NCBI GenBank assembly: GCA_029432775.1
Contig: JAROAZ010000025.1
Span: 1-64,000 of the forward strand
DNA: 64,000 bases
Source: Pontiellaceae bacterium B12227
GTDB taxonomy: Bacteria; Verrucomicrobiota; Kiritimatiellia; Kiritimatiellales; Pontiellaceae
Reading direction: 5' to 3'
This document shows positions 55,288 through 64,000 of the stretch, one piece after another (position 1 is the first letter of the stretch; every line of letters begins with the position of its first letter). The notes below the pieces were generated by a model. That model saw nothing but the letters and a program-made list of their open reading frames with translations. It was not told the DNA's origin and made no database searches. Both the position numbers and the translations under genes were made by a program.

Positions 55288-57927
55288 GTGAAAAAGACCG
55301 TTGGATTGGCTTGTTTGATGTTGGCAATGGTTGTCGGGGTGTCGGCGGACAGCTTGACGACGATCGACCCTGCGGCACTATATCGAAAAACGATTCCGGA
55401 GGACAAGCAACTCGATCCGGCCTGGGTTGAATCGCTGACGCAGCGCGGCCATGCGCTGGATCGTGGAATCACGGGATCGAAGAATGACGATTCGCTGAAA
55501 TACATCGGCATGCCGGTGGGCGGCATTGCCTGCGGCACGGTTTATCTGAATGGCGACGGTCGTCTCTATGTCTGGGACCTCTGGAGCGATGGCCATATTG
55601 GCGTCGTGCAGCAAGTCATTCCGCTTCCGGAAGGATTTCCCAATTGGCGCAAACGGAACGATGTGCCGGTGCATTGTGGTGCCAACTATATGAAACCGCC
55701 AACGATAGAGGACTTTCCTCCATCGTTTGCGCAGGGCTTCGGCCTTCGCTTTGCGGATGGATCCTTGAAAAAGTTTGAGGCTGCGGATTGGGACGCAGTG
55801 GAGTTTGCCGGAACCTGGCCGATCGGCACCGTTTCCTACAAGGATTCCAAGAGCCCTGTCCGGGCGGAGCTGAAGGCTTATTCTCCGTTTGTTCCGCTCA
55901 ATCTTGAAGATTCATCCATGCCGGTGACGATCATGAGCTACACGCTGACGAATACCTCTGGCGAACCGGTCTCCGCCGAGTTGGTCGGTTGGTTGGAAAA
56001 TATGAGCAACCCGCCGGACTCGGATAAAGCCGGTTCGGTTGCGAGCAAATCCGGGTTAACCCTGTTAAGCCATGATTGCGCAATAAAGGCGAAGATGAAA
56101 CGTGAAGGCACGTTTGATCACAGCGGAACGATGGCTTTGTCGTATCTGGGCACCGGGCAGAAAGCTACGGTTGAGCAGATTCCTGGGATTGCCGCCGATG
56201 TGGTTTTGAAGCCGGGTGAAAGCCGGGAGTACACCTTCCTGATTTCATGGAACTTCCCGGTGGTTCGCATTAAAGACAGCTACAAGCCCAAAACTATCGC
56301 TCATAAAAACGAATACTCGGCCCGCTTCAAGGATGCGACAGCGGTGGCGGAGCATGTCGCTGAAAACTTTGACCGGTTATCATCGCAGACCGAGCTGTGG
56401 GTGAAAACCTGGAACGATTCCACGCTGCCGCAGTGGCTGCTGGATCGCACGATCGTCACAGCGAACACGCTGCAGACGGCCAACTGTAATATTCTAGCGG
56501 ATGGAGCCGGGGGACGCTTCTGGGCGTGGGAAGGCATTCGGGTCTGTCATGGCACCTGTACGCATGTCTGGCACTATGCGCAGGCGATGGCGCGCCTGTT
56601 TCCCGAGCTCGAACGCAACCTGCGCGAAAAGACCGACTATGGTTTTGCACTGCAGCCCAACGGCGTGGTGCCGTATCGCGGCACGCTTAAAGCTGGCGAA
56701 GGCGGCGGCATCGCCATCGACGGACAGGCCGGCACGGTGCTGCGTTCCTACCGCGAGCATCTGACCAGCGCGGACGATACCTTCCTTAAAAATAACTGGC
56801 CGAAAATCAAGCTGGCGCTTGAATATCTGATCAACTTTGACTGCAACGATGGTGACTTTGACGGCATGCTGCACGGCAAACAGCACAACACGCTGGATGC
56901 TTCGTGGTACGGCAAGGTTCACGCAATTAGCTCGCTCTACATAGCCGCCCTGCGCGCCGGGGAGGAAATGGCCCAACGGATGGGTGATGCCGAATTCGAA
57001 ACCCTTTGCCGCGACCTTTACAGCAAGGGCAGCAAAAACATCGGGAAACTCTACAACGGCGAATACTATGTGCAGGAAGAAGATCCAAAACATCCGGAGG
57101 CCATCGGTGTCGGGCCGGGCGTTTATATCGATCAGGTGATCGGGCAGTTCTGGGCGAACCAGCTGGGGCTCGGGCGACTTTATAACGAAGAGCATATTCA
57201 GTCGGCTCTGAACACGCTATGGAAATATAACTTTGTGCCGGATGTGAGGTCCTTCCGCGATACGTTCCGCAAAGGGCGGTACTATGCATGGGAAGGCGAT
57301 GCGGGACTGATCATGTGCTCCTGGCCGAACGGCGGGCTGAAAGATGATTTTATGAATCACTGGCAGTATGACTACTTCAACGAATGCATGAGCGGGTTTG
57401 AATATCAGGCCGCCGCGCACATGGTGGCGGAGGGAACACCGGAGCTGATTACGCAGGGGCTGGCTGTCACCCGCGCGATCCACGACCGCTATGCTCCGGA
57501 AAAGCGCAATCCCTACAACGAAATCGAGTGCTCGGACCACTATGCCCGCGCGATGTCGTCCTATGCCGTGTTCCTGGCGGCGTGCGGCTTTACGTATGAC
57601 GGTCCGGCCGGCCTGATCGGTTTTGACCCGGTCATTCATCCGGAAGATTTCCGTGCGCCGTTCACCGCTGCCGAAGGGTGGGGCACGTTCAGCCAGACCG
57701 TCGGTGAAAAAGAGATGACAGCCGAGCTCGGTGTGAACTGGGGGAAACTGAAGCTTCAAACTCTGAAGTTGAATCCGATGGACCTGAAGGTCAAATCGAT
57801 AGACGTGACGCTTAATGGAAAGAAAATCAGCGCCGAACTTGTTTCTCATGAAGGCGGCGTTTCGGTCGAACTCAACACTCCGATTACCATTGAGGCCGGC
57901 CAGTCAGTAGGCATTGTGATGAATTGA
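55288..57927 (+). CDS. Exported GH116-family glycosidase
   Basis: 879 aa with a GTG start at 55288 chosen for GAGGTG 7 nt upstream and the signal peptide (KKTVGLACLMLAMVVGVSA). No accessory binding domain. IGMPVGGIACGTVYLNGDG opens the GH116 domain; candidate nucleophile E415 (FWAWEGI), candidate acid/base D537 (QHNTLDASW). Highly similar to the next gene, from which it is separated by 1 nt, so the pair is a tandem duplication. Predicted exo-beta-glycosidase outside the cytoplasm. Confidence 0.82.
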   Translation: MKKTVGLACLMLAMVVGVSADSLTTIDPAALYRKTIPEDKQLDPAWVESLTQRGHALDRGITGSKNDDSLKYIGMPVGGIACGTVYLNGDGRLYVWDLWSDGHIGVVQQVIPLPEGFPNWRKRNDVPVHCGANYMKPPTIEDFPPSFAQGFGLRFADGSLKKFEAADWDAVEFAGTWPIGTVSYKDSKSPVRAELKAYSPFVPLNLEDSSMPVTIMSYTLTNTSGEPVSAELVGWLENMSNPPDSDKAGSVASKSGLTLLSHDCAIKAKMKREGTFDHSGTMALSYLGTGQKATVEQIPGIAADVVLKPGESREYTFLISWNFPVVRIKDSYKPKTIAHKNEYSARFKDATAVAEHVAENFDRLSSQTELWVKTWNDSTLPQWLLDRTIVTANTLQTANCNILADGAGGRFWAWEGIRVCHGTCTHVWHYAQAMARLFPELERNLREKTDYGFALQPNGVVPYRGTLKAGEGGGIAIDGQAGTVLRSYREHLTSADDTFLKNNWPKIKLALEYLINFDCNDGDFDGMLHGKQHNTLDASWYGKVHAISSLYIAALRAGEEMAQRMGDAEFETLCRDLYSKGSKNIGKLYNGEYYVQEEDPKHPEAIGVGPGVYIDQVIGQFWANQLGLGRLYNEEHIQSALNTLWKYNFVPDVRSFRDTFRKGRYYAWEGDAGLIMCSWPNGGLKDDFMNHWQYDYFNECMSGFEYQAAAHMVAEGTPELITQGLAVTRAIHDRYAPEKRNPYNEIECSDHYARAMSSYAVFLAACGFTYDGPAGLIGFDPVIHPEDFRAPFTAAEGWGTFSQTVGEKEMTAELGVNWGKLKLQTLKLNPMDLKVKSIDVTLNGKKISAELVSHEGGVSVELNTPITIEAGQSVGIVMN

Positions 57928-57928
57928 A

Positions 57929-60595
57929 ATGGGTAAAATGACCAAACATAGTTTAGAGAATCTGACCCCCTCAGAGGATCCGGGGGTGCTGTATCGAAAG
58001 ATGATCCCTGAAGATAAGCAGTTGGACCCGGCCTGGGTGAAGTCGCTGACCGAGCGGGGGCACGAACTGGATGCGGGCATCCGCGGCTCCAAGGCGGATG
58101 ATACGCTGAAGTTTATCGGCATGCCGGTCGGCGGGATCGGATGCGGTACGGTTTATCTGAGCGGCGACGGACGTCTTTATGTCTGGGATATCTGGAGTGA
58201 CGGTCATCAGGGCGTTGTTCCCAATACCATTCCGCTACCCGAGGGCTTCCCCGGTTTCCGAGGCGTGGAAAATGTGCCGGTGTGGTGCGGATCGAATTAT
58301 ATGAAGCCGCCGACCGTTGGAAATTTTCCTCCCGCTTTTTCGCAGGGCTTTGGGATTCGGTTTAAGGACGAGAGCCTGAAAAAGTTTGAAAGTTCAGACT
58401 GGGAAAGAGTCGAGTTTACGGGCCGGTGGCCGATGGGGACGGTTTCTTTTCAGGATGCCGCGTGTCTCATCCGGGCCGAACTGAATGCCTATTCGCCGTT
58501 CATTCCTTTAAACGTCGACGATTCATCCATTCCGGTCACGGTGATGAGCTACACGTTGACCAACGAATCAGCCAAGCCGGTGTCGGCGGAGTTGGTCGGA
58601 TGGCTTGAAAATATGAGCACTGCTGCTCCGCGATCGAGGATCGCGGCTACACGTTATTCCGACAGGTGTAGGGCCGGGGTCCGTGACCCCGCCCAAGTAA
58701 CCACCCTGAACCATGCCTGCACGATGAAGGTGCCGGATCCGATTACGCAGTGGGGCGAGGTCGGGGAATCGCCCGGTGTGCATGAAGGCACGATGGCGCT
58801 GTCGCTTTTGGGTGAGGGGGAACAGACCTCGGTTGATCGGGTTCCAGGCATTGGAACTCAGGTTCAGTTGGAAGCGGGTGAAAGCCGGGAGTTCACCTTT
58901 CTCATCTCCTGGCATTTCCCGGTGGTGCGGATTGCGGAGGATTACAGCTGGCGAACTATCGCTGAACAAAACGAGTATGCCACCCGATTCAAGGATGCCG
59001 AGGACGTTGCGGCCTATGTGGCGGAACATTTTGACCGCCTCTCGTCGCAGACAAAACTTTGGGTCAACACCTGGAATGATTCCACGTTACCGCAGTGGCT
59101 GCTGGACCGGACGATTGTGACGGCCGATACGCTGCAGACCGCGAACTGTAATATTCTGGCCGATGGAACCGGCGGCCGGTTCTGGGCGTGGGAAGGGATT
59201 CGGCTTTGCCACGGCACTTGTACCCACGTCTGGCACTACGCGCAGGCGGCGGCCCGTCTGTTTCCTGCGCTCGAACGCAACCTGCGGGAAAAGACCGACT
59301 ACGGTTTTGCGCAGCAGTCCGACGGTCTGGTGCCGTTCCGCGGTACGATTGACGCCGGCGAGGACGGCGGCATTGCCATCGACGGGCAGTGCGGAACCGT
59401 ACTGCGCTCGTTTCGTGAACACCTGCTAAGCAAAGATGATACCTTCCTGAAAAGCTACTGGCCGAAGATCAAGCTCGCGCTGGAATACCTGATCGATTTT
59501 GACCGCAATGACGGCGATTTTGACGGCCTGCTGCACGGGCAGCAACACAACACGCTGGATGCTTCGTGGTACGGCAAGGTTCACGCCATCAGCTCGCTCT
59601 ATATCGCCTCACTGCGCGCCGGGGAAAAAATGGCCATGCGGATGGGCGATTCAGAATTCGAAGCCCTGTGCCGCGATCTTTACAACAAAGGCCGCCGGAA
59701 TATCGAAAAACTATACAACGGCGAATATTACATCCAGGAAGAGGACCCGAATCATCCCGAGGCGATCGGCGTTGGAACGGGCATCTATATCGACCAGGTG
59801 ATCGGTCAGTTCTGGGCCAACCAGTTGGGGCTCGGTCGGCTCTATAACGAAGAGCACATCCGGTCTGCGCTGAATGCACTGTGGAAACACAACTTTGTTC
59901 CAGACATTGGAAGTTTCCGCGAAACCTTCCGCAAGGGGCGGTACTACGCGTGGAAAGGCGATGCCGGACTGATCATGTGCTCCTGGCCCAACGGCGGGCT
60001 GAAAGATGATTTCATGAATCATTGGCAGTATGACTATTTTAATGAATGCATGACCGGGTTTGAATATCAGGCCGCCGCACACATGGTGGCCGAAGGAACG
60101 CCTGAGCTGGTGACACAGGGCCTCGCCGCGACCCGCGCCGTTCACGACCGCTACGCGCCTGCAAAGCGCAATCCGTATAACGAAGTCGAGTGCTCGGACC
60201 ATTATGCCCGCGCTATGTCGTCCTACGCCGTTTTTCTGGCGGCCTGCGGGTTCGATTATGATGGGCCGGCCGGGAAGATCGGCTTCGATCCAGTCATCCA
60301 TCCGGAGAACTTCCGAGCGCCGTTCACCGCCGCCGAAGGGTGGGGCACGTTCAGCCAGACCCTTGGTGAAGGCGAAATGAAGGCCGAACTCAGCGTGAAC
60401 TGGGGCCGTCTTAGGCTGAAATCGATCAAGTTGAATACGCAGGATCTGAAGGTCTCCGCCGTTAAAGTGATGATGGATGAAAGTTTGCTGAAGGCCGAGC
60501 TGGTGCAGCATGCGGGCGGCGTCGCAGTCGAACTGGATGTGCCGGTTATGATTGCCTCTGGCCAAATCCTGGAAGTAATACTCGCAAAGAGATGA
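57929..60595 (+). CDS. GH116-family glycosidase lacking a signal peptide, with REP insertion
   Basis: 888 aa. The N-terminus (MGKMTKHSLENLTPSEDPG) shows no signal peptide, unlike its tandem duplicate, so the enzyme may be cytoplasmic or export may have been lost. Catalytic motifs are intact: E422 (FWAWEGI) and D544 (QHNTLDASW). At about 234-256 a stretch rich in Arg and Ala (SRIAATRY, CRAGVRDPAQ) is encoded by two REP hairpins (58628-58693). It replaces a variable loop and makes the region about 17 residues longer than in the neighbour. The frame is intact throughout. Confidence 0.8.
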   Translation: MGKMTKHSLENLTPSEDPGVLYRKMIPEDKQLDPAWVKSLTERGHELDAGIRGSKADDTLKFIGMPVGGIGCGTVYLSGDGRLYVWDIWSDGHQGVVPNTIPLPEGFPGFRGVENVPVWCGSNYMKPPTVGNFPPAFSQGFGIRFKDESLKKFESSDWERVEFTGRWPMGTVSFQDAACLIRAELNAYSPFIPLNVDDSSIPVTVMSYTLTNESAKPVSAELVGWLENMSTAAPRSRIAATRYSDRCRAGVRDPAQVTTLNHACTMKVPDPITQWGEVGESPGVHEGTMALSLLGEGEQTSVDRVPGIGTQVQLEAGESREFTFLISWHFPVVRIAEDYSWRTIAEQNEYATRFKDAEDVAAYVAEHFDRLSSQTKLWVNTWNDSTLPQWLLDRTIVTADTLQTANCNILADGTGGRFWAWEGIRLCHGTCTHVWHYAQAAARLFPALERNLREKTDYGFAQQSDGLVPFRGTIDAGEDGGIAIDGQCGTVLRSFREHLLSKDDTFLKSYWPKIKLALEYLIDFDRNDGDFDGLLHGQQHNTLDASWYGKVHAISSLYIASLRAGEKMAMRMGDSEFEALCRDLYNKGRRNIEKLYNGEYYIQEEDPNHPEAIGVGTGIYIDQVIGQFWANQLGLGRLYNEEHIRSALNALWKHNFVPDIGSFRETFRKGRYYAWKGDAGLIMCSWPNGGLKDDFMNHWQYDYFNECMTGFEYQAAAHMVAEGTPELVTQGLAATRAVHDRYAPAKRNPYNEVECSDHYARAMSSYAVFLAACGFDYDGPAGKIGFDPVIHPENFRAPFTAAEGWGTFSQTLGEGEMKAELSVNWGRLRLKSIKLNTQDLKVSAVKVMMDESLLKAELVQHAGGVAVELDVPVMIASGQILEVILAKR
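58628..58693. repeat. Two GTAG-type REP elements inside a coding region
   Basis: Hairpin CCGCGATC / GATCGCGG ending in CTAC (58628-58650), then GTAG heading hairpin GGCCGGGG / CCCCGCC (58668-58693). These are the same two elements as at 24993-25041 but in swapped order. They are translated in frame within the GH116 gene. Confidence 0.7.
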
Positions 60596-60609
60596 TTTTT
60601 CGCTGTTAG

Positions 60610-60629
60610 AATACCCTTTTCCGGCGATA
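60610..60629 (+). promoter_or_regulatory. Conserved upstream motif, copy 3
   Basis: AATACCCTTTTCCGGCGATA, 15 nt after the GH116 stop. Possible -10 TAGTAT at 60650-60655 (21 nt after the motif), 88 nt before ATG 60743. With copy 1 it shares CCGC after the motif; upstream CTGTTAGA also occurs before the degenerate copy at about 13127. Confidence 0.6.
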
Positions 60630-60742
60630 CCGCCCGGTTTGCAAAATGCTAGTATATGTATTCGTACTCATCATGTCGGGATGATGGCGCGCATGGATTC
60701 GCCCAGCAGTGGCGGACATTTTTTTATGGAGAGATTGAGTTT

Positions 60743-62176
60743 ATGAAAGCAAAGCAAATGTATTGTGTGTTATCTGCGCTTATCTACGGAGGGTGTTTAG
60801 TTGCGTTTTCAGCAGAGGGCGTCGGGAAGCAACCTGGTATCGACCAGGCCAAAGCGGATAAGCCTAATATTGTTTTTATTGTGGCCGATGATCTGGGGCC
60901 GGGATGGGTCGATTTTGACGGGAGCAACCCCAAGATCAACACGCCGAACCTGGAGCGGCTGGCGGAGAGCGGGATGGTGTTCAACAAGGCCTATGCTGCG
61001 GCGACCGTTTGTTCGCCGACACGTGCGGCGCTGATTACCGGCATGTCGCCGGCGCAGATTGGACTCACCACGCATATCCCGGGAATTGCCGGCAGGGAAC
61101 GTCCTGCTCCGAAGGGCGGTCCCCGCGATGCGGCAACGCTGAAACATCTGCCGCTGGAACTTCCCAGCTATGCGCGTGAATTGAAAAAGCAGGGCTATGC
61201 GACCGGCTTTCTCGGGAAATGGCATCTGGCCGGCGAGGGGTCGGTGAAGACGAAGGACGGCATCGTAGACAGCCGCTACCATCCGGAACATTATGGGTTC
61301 GACAGTAACATTGGCGGTTGTGCCTACGGACAGCCCAAGTCGTGGTTCGATCCCTATCGTAACGGCACCATCAAGGATCGGAAAAAGGGCGAATACCTGA
61401 CGGATCGGCTGGGCGATGAAGCCGTTGAATTTATCAAGGCCAATAAAGACAAACCGTTTCACCTGTCGCTGTGGACCTATAATGTGCACACCCCGATCAA
61501 GGCACCTGCCGAACTGGTGAAAAAGAACGGCGGGGACAAGTATCTGGCCATGCTTGAAAGCATGGACGGAGCCGTGGGCAAGGTGCTTGATGCACTGGAA
61601 GCGACCGGGACGATTGATAACACGATGGTAGTTTTCTATTCCGATAACGGCGGGTGGAAGGCGACGGAATGGCTGGCGGATAAAAAGGGGTCGATGCTGG
61701 AAGGCGGCCTGCGGGTGCCGATGGCAGTCAGCTGGCCGGGGATTATCCAGCCCGGAACGCAGAGCGATGAGCCGGTGAACAGCATGGACTTTTTCCCGAC
61801 CTTCGTGCACGCAGCGGGCGGCTCGACGAAGGGCATCACGCAGCTGGAGGGGCTGGATCTGAAACCGCTTTTCCAGGGTTCGGAAAAACTGGACCGCGAT
61901 GCCTTGTATTGGCACTATCCGCACAATCGTCCTGATGTGAAGTACTATATGGGTAGCTCCATTCTCATGGGCGACTGGAAGCTCTATGAAGGGCACGGCA
62001 CGATTCCGGATGCGTTGTTTAATCTGAAGGACGACCCAATGGAGACTACGAACCTCGTGAAGCAGAATCCGGAACTGGTGGATCGTCTGCGAGATAAACT
62101 TACTCAGTATCTAAAGTCAGTGGATGCCAAAATGCCGCCGGTAACCGATCAGCGGATCTCAAGCAAATCCAGGTAA
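60743..62176 (+). CDS. Exported S1 sulfatase
   Basis: 477 aa from ATG 60743, with GGAGAG upstream; the longer frame from 60656 would start before the likely transcription start. Signal peptide MYCVLSALIYGGCLVAFS; IVADDLGPGWVDFDG; C90 in CSPTR; LGKWHLAGEG; FYSDNGGWKATEW. It belongs to a different branch from the others (CSPTR, longer N-terminal region). It is followed 20 nt later by the second GH95 gene, so the two are probably co-transcribed under the conserved motif. Confidence 0.9.
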   Translation: MKAKQMYCVLSALIYGGCLVAFSAEGVGKQPGIDQAKADKPNIVFIVADDLGPGWVDFDGSNPKINTPNLERLAESGMVFNKAYAAATVCSPTRAALITGMSPAQIGLTTHIPGIAGRERPAPKGGPRDAATLKHLPLELPSYARELKKQGYATGFLGKWHLAGEGSVKTKDGIVDSRYHPEHYGFDSNIGGCAYGQPKSWFDPYRNGTIKDRKKGEYLTDRLGDEAVEFIKANKDKPFHLSLWTYNVHTPIKAPAELVKKNGGDKYLAMLESMDGAVGKVLDALEATGTIDNTMVVFYSDNGGWKATEWLADKKGSMLEGGLRVPMAVSWPGIIQPGTQSDEPVNSMDFFPTFVHAAGGSTKGITQLEGLDLKPLFQGSEKLDRDALYWHYPHNRPDVKYYMGSSILMGDWKLYEGHGTIPDALFNLKDDPMETTNLVKQNPELVDRLRDKLTQYLKSVDAKMPPVTDQRISSKSR

Positions 62177-62196
62177 TAAACGGGGAATGAATTGAA

Positions 62197-64000
62197 ATGA
62201 GCAACAACGGACTTAAAATACTATTTGGAATTTTCCTGATCTCGGCGTCGATTGCTCCGGCCGACGAACGCTATGTGTTGCAATACGATGCGCCGGCCAA
62301 AGAGAACCCTGCGGGTAAAGGAAAAAAGAAAGGGCTTGGCTACATCCAGACTGCATTGCCAATGGGCAACGGCCGGCTCGGCGCCATGTTTTCCGGCGGC
62401 ATTGATTCCGAACATTTAATGATGAACGACATCACGTTGTGGATGAACTCCAAGCGCGGGCAGGACGAAGTGGCCCAGTCATCGGCCCGGAAAGTTGATC
62501 CGAAAGATTTTGAGATGGTTCGGCAGGCTTATCGTGACGGAAAATACGGTACGAAGGACGGGAGCCTGGAGAGCCTTTCGACAAAGTATGTCAGCAGCAG
62601 CGAACCGCTGGGGAACTATGCACCCTTTGCCGATCTGTTCATTTCCACCGGTCACGATCCCTCCGCCGTTACGGACTACCACCGTTCACTCGATTCCCGC
62701 ACCGGGCTGGGACATGTCAGCTATTCGATCGGCAAAGGAACCTTTACCCGCGAATATTTCTGCAGCCATCCGCACGATGTTGTAGCAGTTCGCTATACCG
62801 CTAAGGGTGCAAAACTCAACCTGACCGTTAAGGCCACCACGAAACACCGGGGGGCGGAAGTTAAAGCCGCCGGCAATCGGATTGTCCTGACGGGTGCAGC
62901 CAAGATGGTTGAGGACGATATAAAGTTTATGCAGGCCGTGGAGGTTGATGCGAAGGGCGGAACCGTAACGGCGCAGCCGGACGGATCAGTAGAGGTTTCC
63001 GGGGCCAGCGACGTGACGATTGTTCTGGCGGGGTATTGCGATTATCTGCCGGTCTATCCGTCGTTCAAGGGGCGCGATTATAAAACGGACTGTTTCCAGG
63101 CATTGGAAAAAGCAAATGCAGCGGGCTACGGTGTTCTCAAAAAAACGCATGTAGACGATGTGTCTGCACTGATGAACCGCTGCCGGTTGGAACTGGATTT
63201 CGAGCCATCCGGCAAGACGACCGATCAGCTGGTCAAGCAGGCGAGTACCGAGCTGGAAAACCTTTACTTCAACTACACCCGCTATCTGCAACTGAGCTGC
63301 TCGCGCGGCGCACCGGTTCCCTCGAACCTGCAGGGGCTCTGGAATGATTCGCTTAAGCCGCCGTGGAACTGCGACTACCACACCGATATCAACGTGCAGA
63401 TGAACTACTGGATGACAGACCCAGCTAACCTTTCCGAGTCGTTTCGTCCCTTCGTCGAGTGGATGAAAGTGATTGCCGAGTCGGGCTCGCATACCGCCCG
63501 CGAAACCTTCGGGATTTCCAAGGGTTGGAGCATGGGGCTGAACGGTAATGTGTTTGGCTTCACGGCCCAGAATGTCCACGGCCGTCGCGCGCAACAGTCC
63601 GGACACTGGCTTTGTCAGAACCTGTTCGATCACTATACCTTCAGCCAGGACCCGGCCTATCTCGAAGAGATCTATCCCATTCTGAAAGGCTCGGCGGAAT
63701 TCTTTGTCGAGTTCCTCGCGCCGTGGAAGGACGGCTCTCTCGTGGTCTATCCCACCTGGTCGCCGGAAAACACCTTTCTCGTCAAGGAGTTCAGCAAGCT
63801 GAACAAACAGACCTATGGCGCGGCCTGGGACCAGCAGCTGGTGTTGAATCTCTTCACGGACTGCATCGAAGCTTCCACAGTTCTGGGCCGCGACGAAGCC
63901 TTCCGGAAATCCCTGCAGGATATAATTCCGAAACTCTGCCCCCAGAAGATCGGGCAGTACGGCCAGCTACAGGAGTGGCCGGAGGACTGGGATAACCCGA
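62197..64000 (+). CDS. Exported GH95-family enzyme (partial, runs off window)
   Basis: The first 601 codons of a second GH95 gene; no stop is reached at the window edge. Signal peptide GLKILFGIFLISASIAPA. Family landmarks: LPMGNGRLGAMFSGG, LQGLWNDSLKPPWN, HTDINVQMNYW (D397, N399), E524 in WSPEN (expected acid) and QLQEWPEDWDNP at the very edge, as in canonical members. Closer to typical GH95 alpha-L-fucosidases/galactosidases than the copy at 1066, which lacks QMNYW and SPEN in standard form. Confidence 0.88.
   Translation, partial: MSNNGLKILFGIFLISASIAPADERYVLQYDAPAKENPAGKGKKKGLGYIQTALPMGNGRLGAMFSGGIDSEHLMMNDITLWMNSKRGQDEVAQSSARKVDPKDFEMVRQAYRDGKYGTKDGSLESLSTKYVSSSEPLGNYAPFADLFISTGHDPSAVTDYHRSLDSRTGLGHVSYSIGKGTFTREYFCSHPHDVVAVRYTAKGAKLNLTVKATTKHRGAEVKAAGNRIVLTGAAKMVEDDIKFMQAVEVDAKGGTVTAQPDGSVEVSGASDVTIVLAGYCDYLPVYPSFKGRDYKTDCFQALEKANAAGYGVLKKTHVDDVSALMNRCRLELDFEPSGKTTDQLVKQASTELENLYFNYTRYLQLSCSRGAPVPSNLQGLWNDSLKPPWNCDYHTDINVQMNYWMTDPANLSESFRPFVEWMKVIAESGSHTARETFGISKGWSMGLNGNVFGFTAQNVHGRRAQQSGHWLCQNLFDHYTFSQDPAYLEEIYPILKGSAEFFVEFLAPWKDGSLVVYPTWSPENTFLVKEFSKLNKQTYGAAWDQQLVLNLFTDCIEASTVLGRDEAFRKSLQDIIPKLCPQKIGQYGQLQEWPEDWDNP

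Noticed and set aside
57929-60595. Frameshifted pseudogene because of the REP insertion
   Set aside because: The reading frame is continuous and both catalytic motifs and the C-terminus match the paralogue, so it is not a frameshift.
60809-61996. 395-codon minus-strand open frame opposite a sulfatase
   Set aside because: It is fully antisense to a clear sulfatase gene, has no recognisable domain, and such frames arise from codon bias in GC-rich genes. The same applies to long minus-strand frames at 4631-5632, 18943-19962, 20619-21614, 28180-29280, 31156-32139 and 33562-34524.
1-64000. SusC/SusD-type polysaccharide utilisation locus
   Set aside because: No TonB-dependent receptor or SusD-like protein is present; the locus type differs from Bacteroidetes.
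1-64000. CRISPR arrays, rRNA or tRNA genes, prophage
   Set aside because: No regularly spaced repeats, no conserved RNA gene sequence and no phage structural or integrase genes were seen.

Overview
The window looks like a piece of the chromosome of an anaerobic marine polysaccharide degrader of the PVC group, most likely Kiritimatiellota (Pontiella-like). The reasons are 13 exported S1 sulfatases in 64 kb, a PEP-CTERM protein, an SHD1 domain, GTAG-type REP elements, and the absence of any SusC/SusD pair. The organism call is inference from gene content. No rRNA, tRNA, CRISPR array, transposase or phage gene was seen.

Layout. (1) 0.1-5.9 kb: exported GH43, GH95 and GH141-type enzymes. (2) 6.1-10.0 kb: three envelope proteins, two of them with TonB-like N-termini, one of these carrying a degenerate VWA-like domain. 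(3) 10.0-12.7 kb, minus strand: a LuxR-type response regulator and a histidine kinase with a discoidin-like sensor. (4) 13.3-35.6 kb: a very compact run of 14 plus-strand genes with three GH117 enzymes, a DUF6786-like lipoprotein, a GH116 enzyme and nine sulfatases, one fused to an SGNH esterase. (5) 35.7-38.5 kb, minus strand: a second kinase/regulator pair of the same type. (6) 38.7-51.9 kb: four paralogous exoproteins that share one N-terminal module but end in a sulfatase (twice), a CBM96-like domain, or a PEP-CTERM anchor, with a sulfatase and a clan GH-D-like hydrolase between them. (7) 52.2-60.6 kb: three tandem GH116 enzymes. (8) 60.7 kb to the window edge: a sulfatase and a second GH95 enzyme that runs off the end.

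Together the genes look like a desulfation and exo-trimming machine for a sulfated algal glycan. GH95 and GH141 point to fucose or L-galactose, GH117 to 3,6-anhydro-L-galactose or a related sugar, and GH116 to beta-glucose or beta-xylose. Fucoidan or an agar/porphyran-type galactan both fit. No recognisable endo-acting enzyme, transporter or sulfatase-maturing enzyme is in the window. Two carbohydrate-sensor-like two-component systems sit beside the gene runs. An identical 20-nt motif precedes three separate transcription units (6.1, 13.2 and 60.6 kb) and suggests one regulon.

The most notable points are the domain-shuffled sulfatase fusions, the shared promoter motif, REP elements inserted in frame into a GH116 gene, a His-to-Asp change in the GKWH motif of four sulfatases, and lysine-rich C-terminal tails on unrelated exported proteins.
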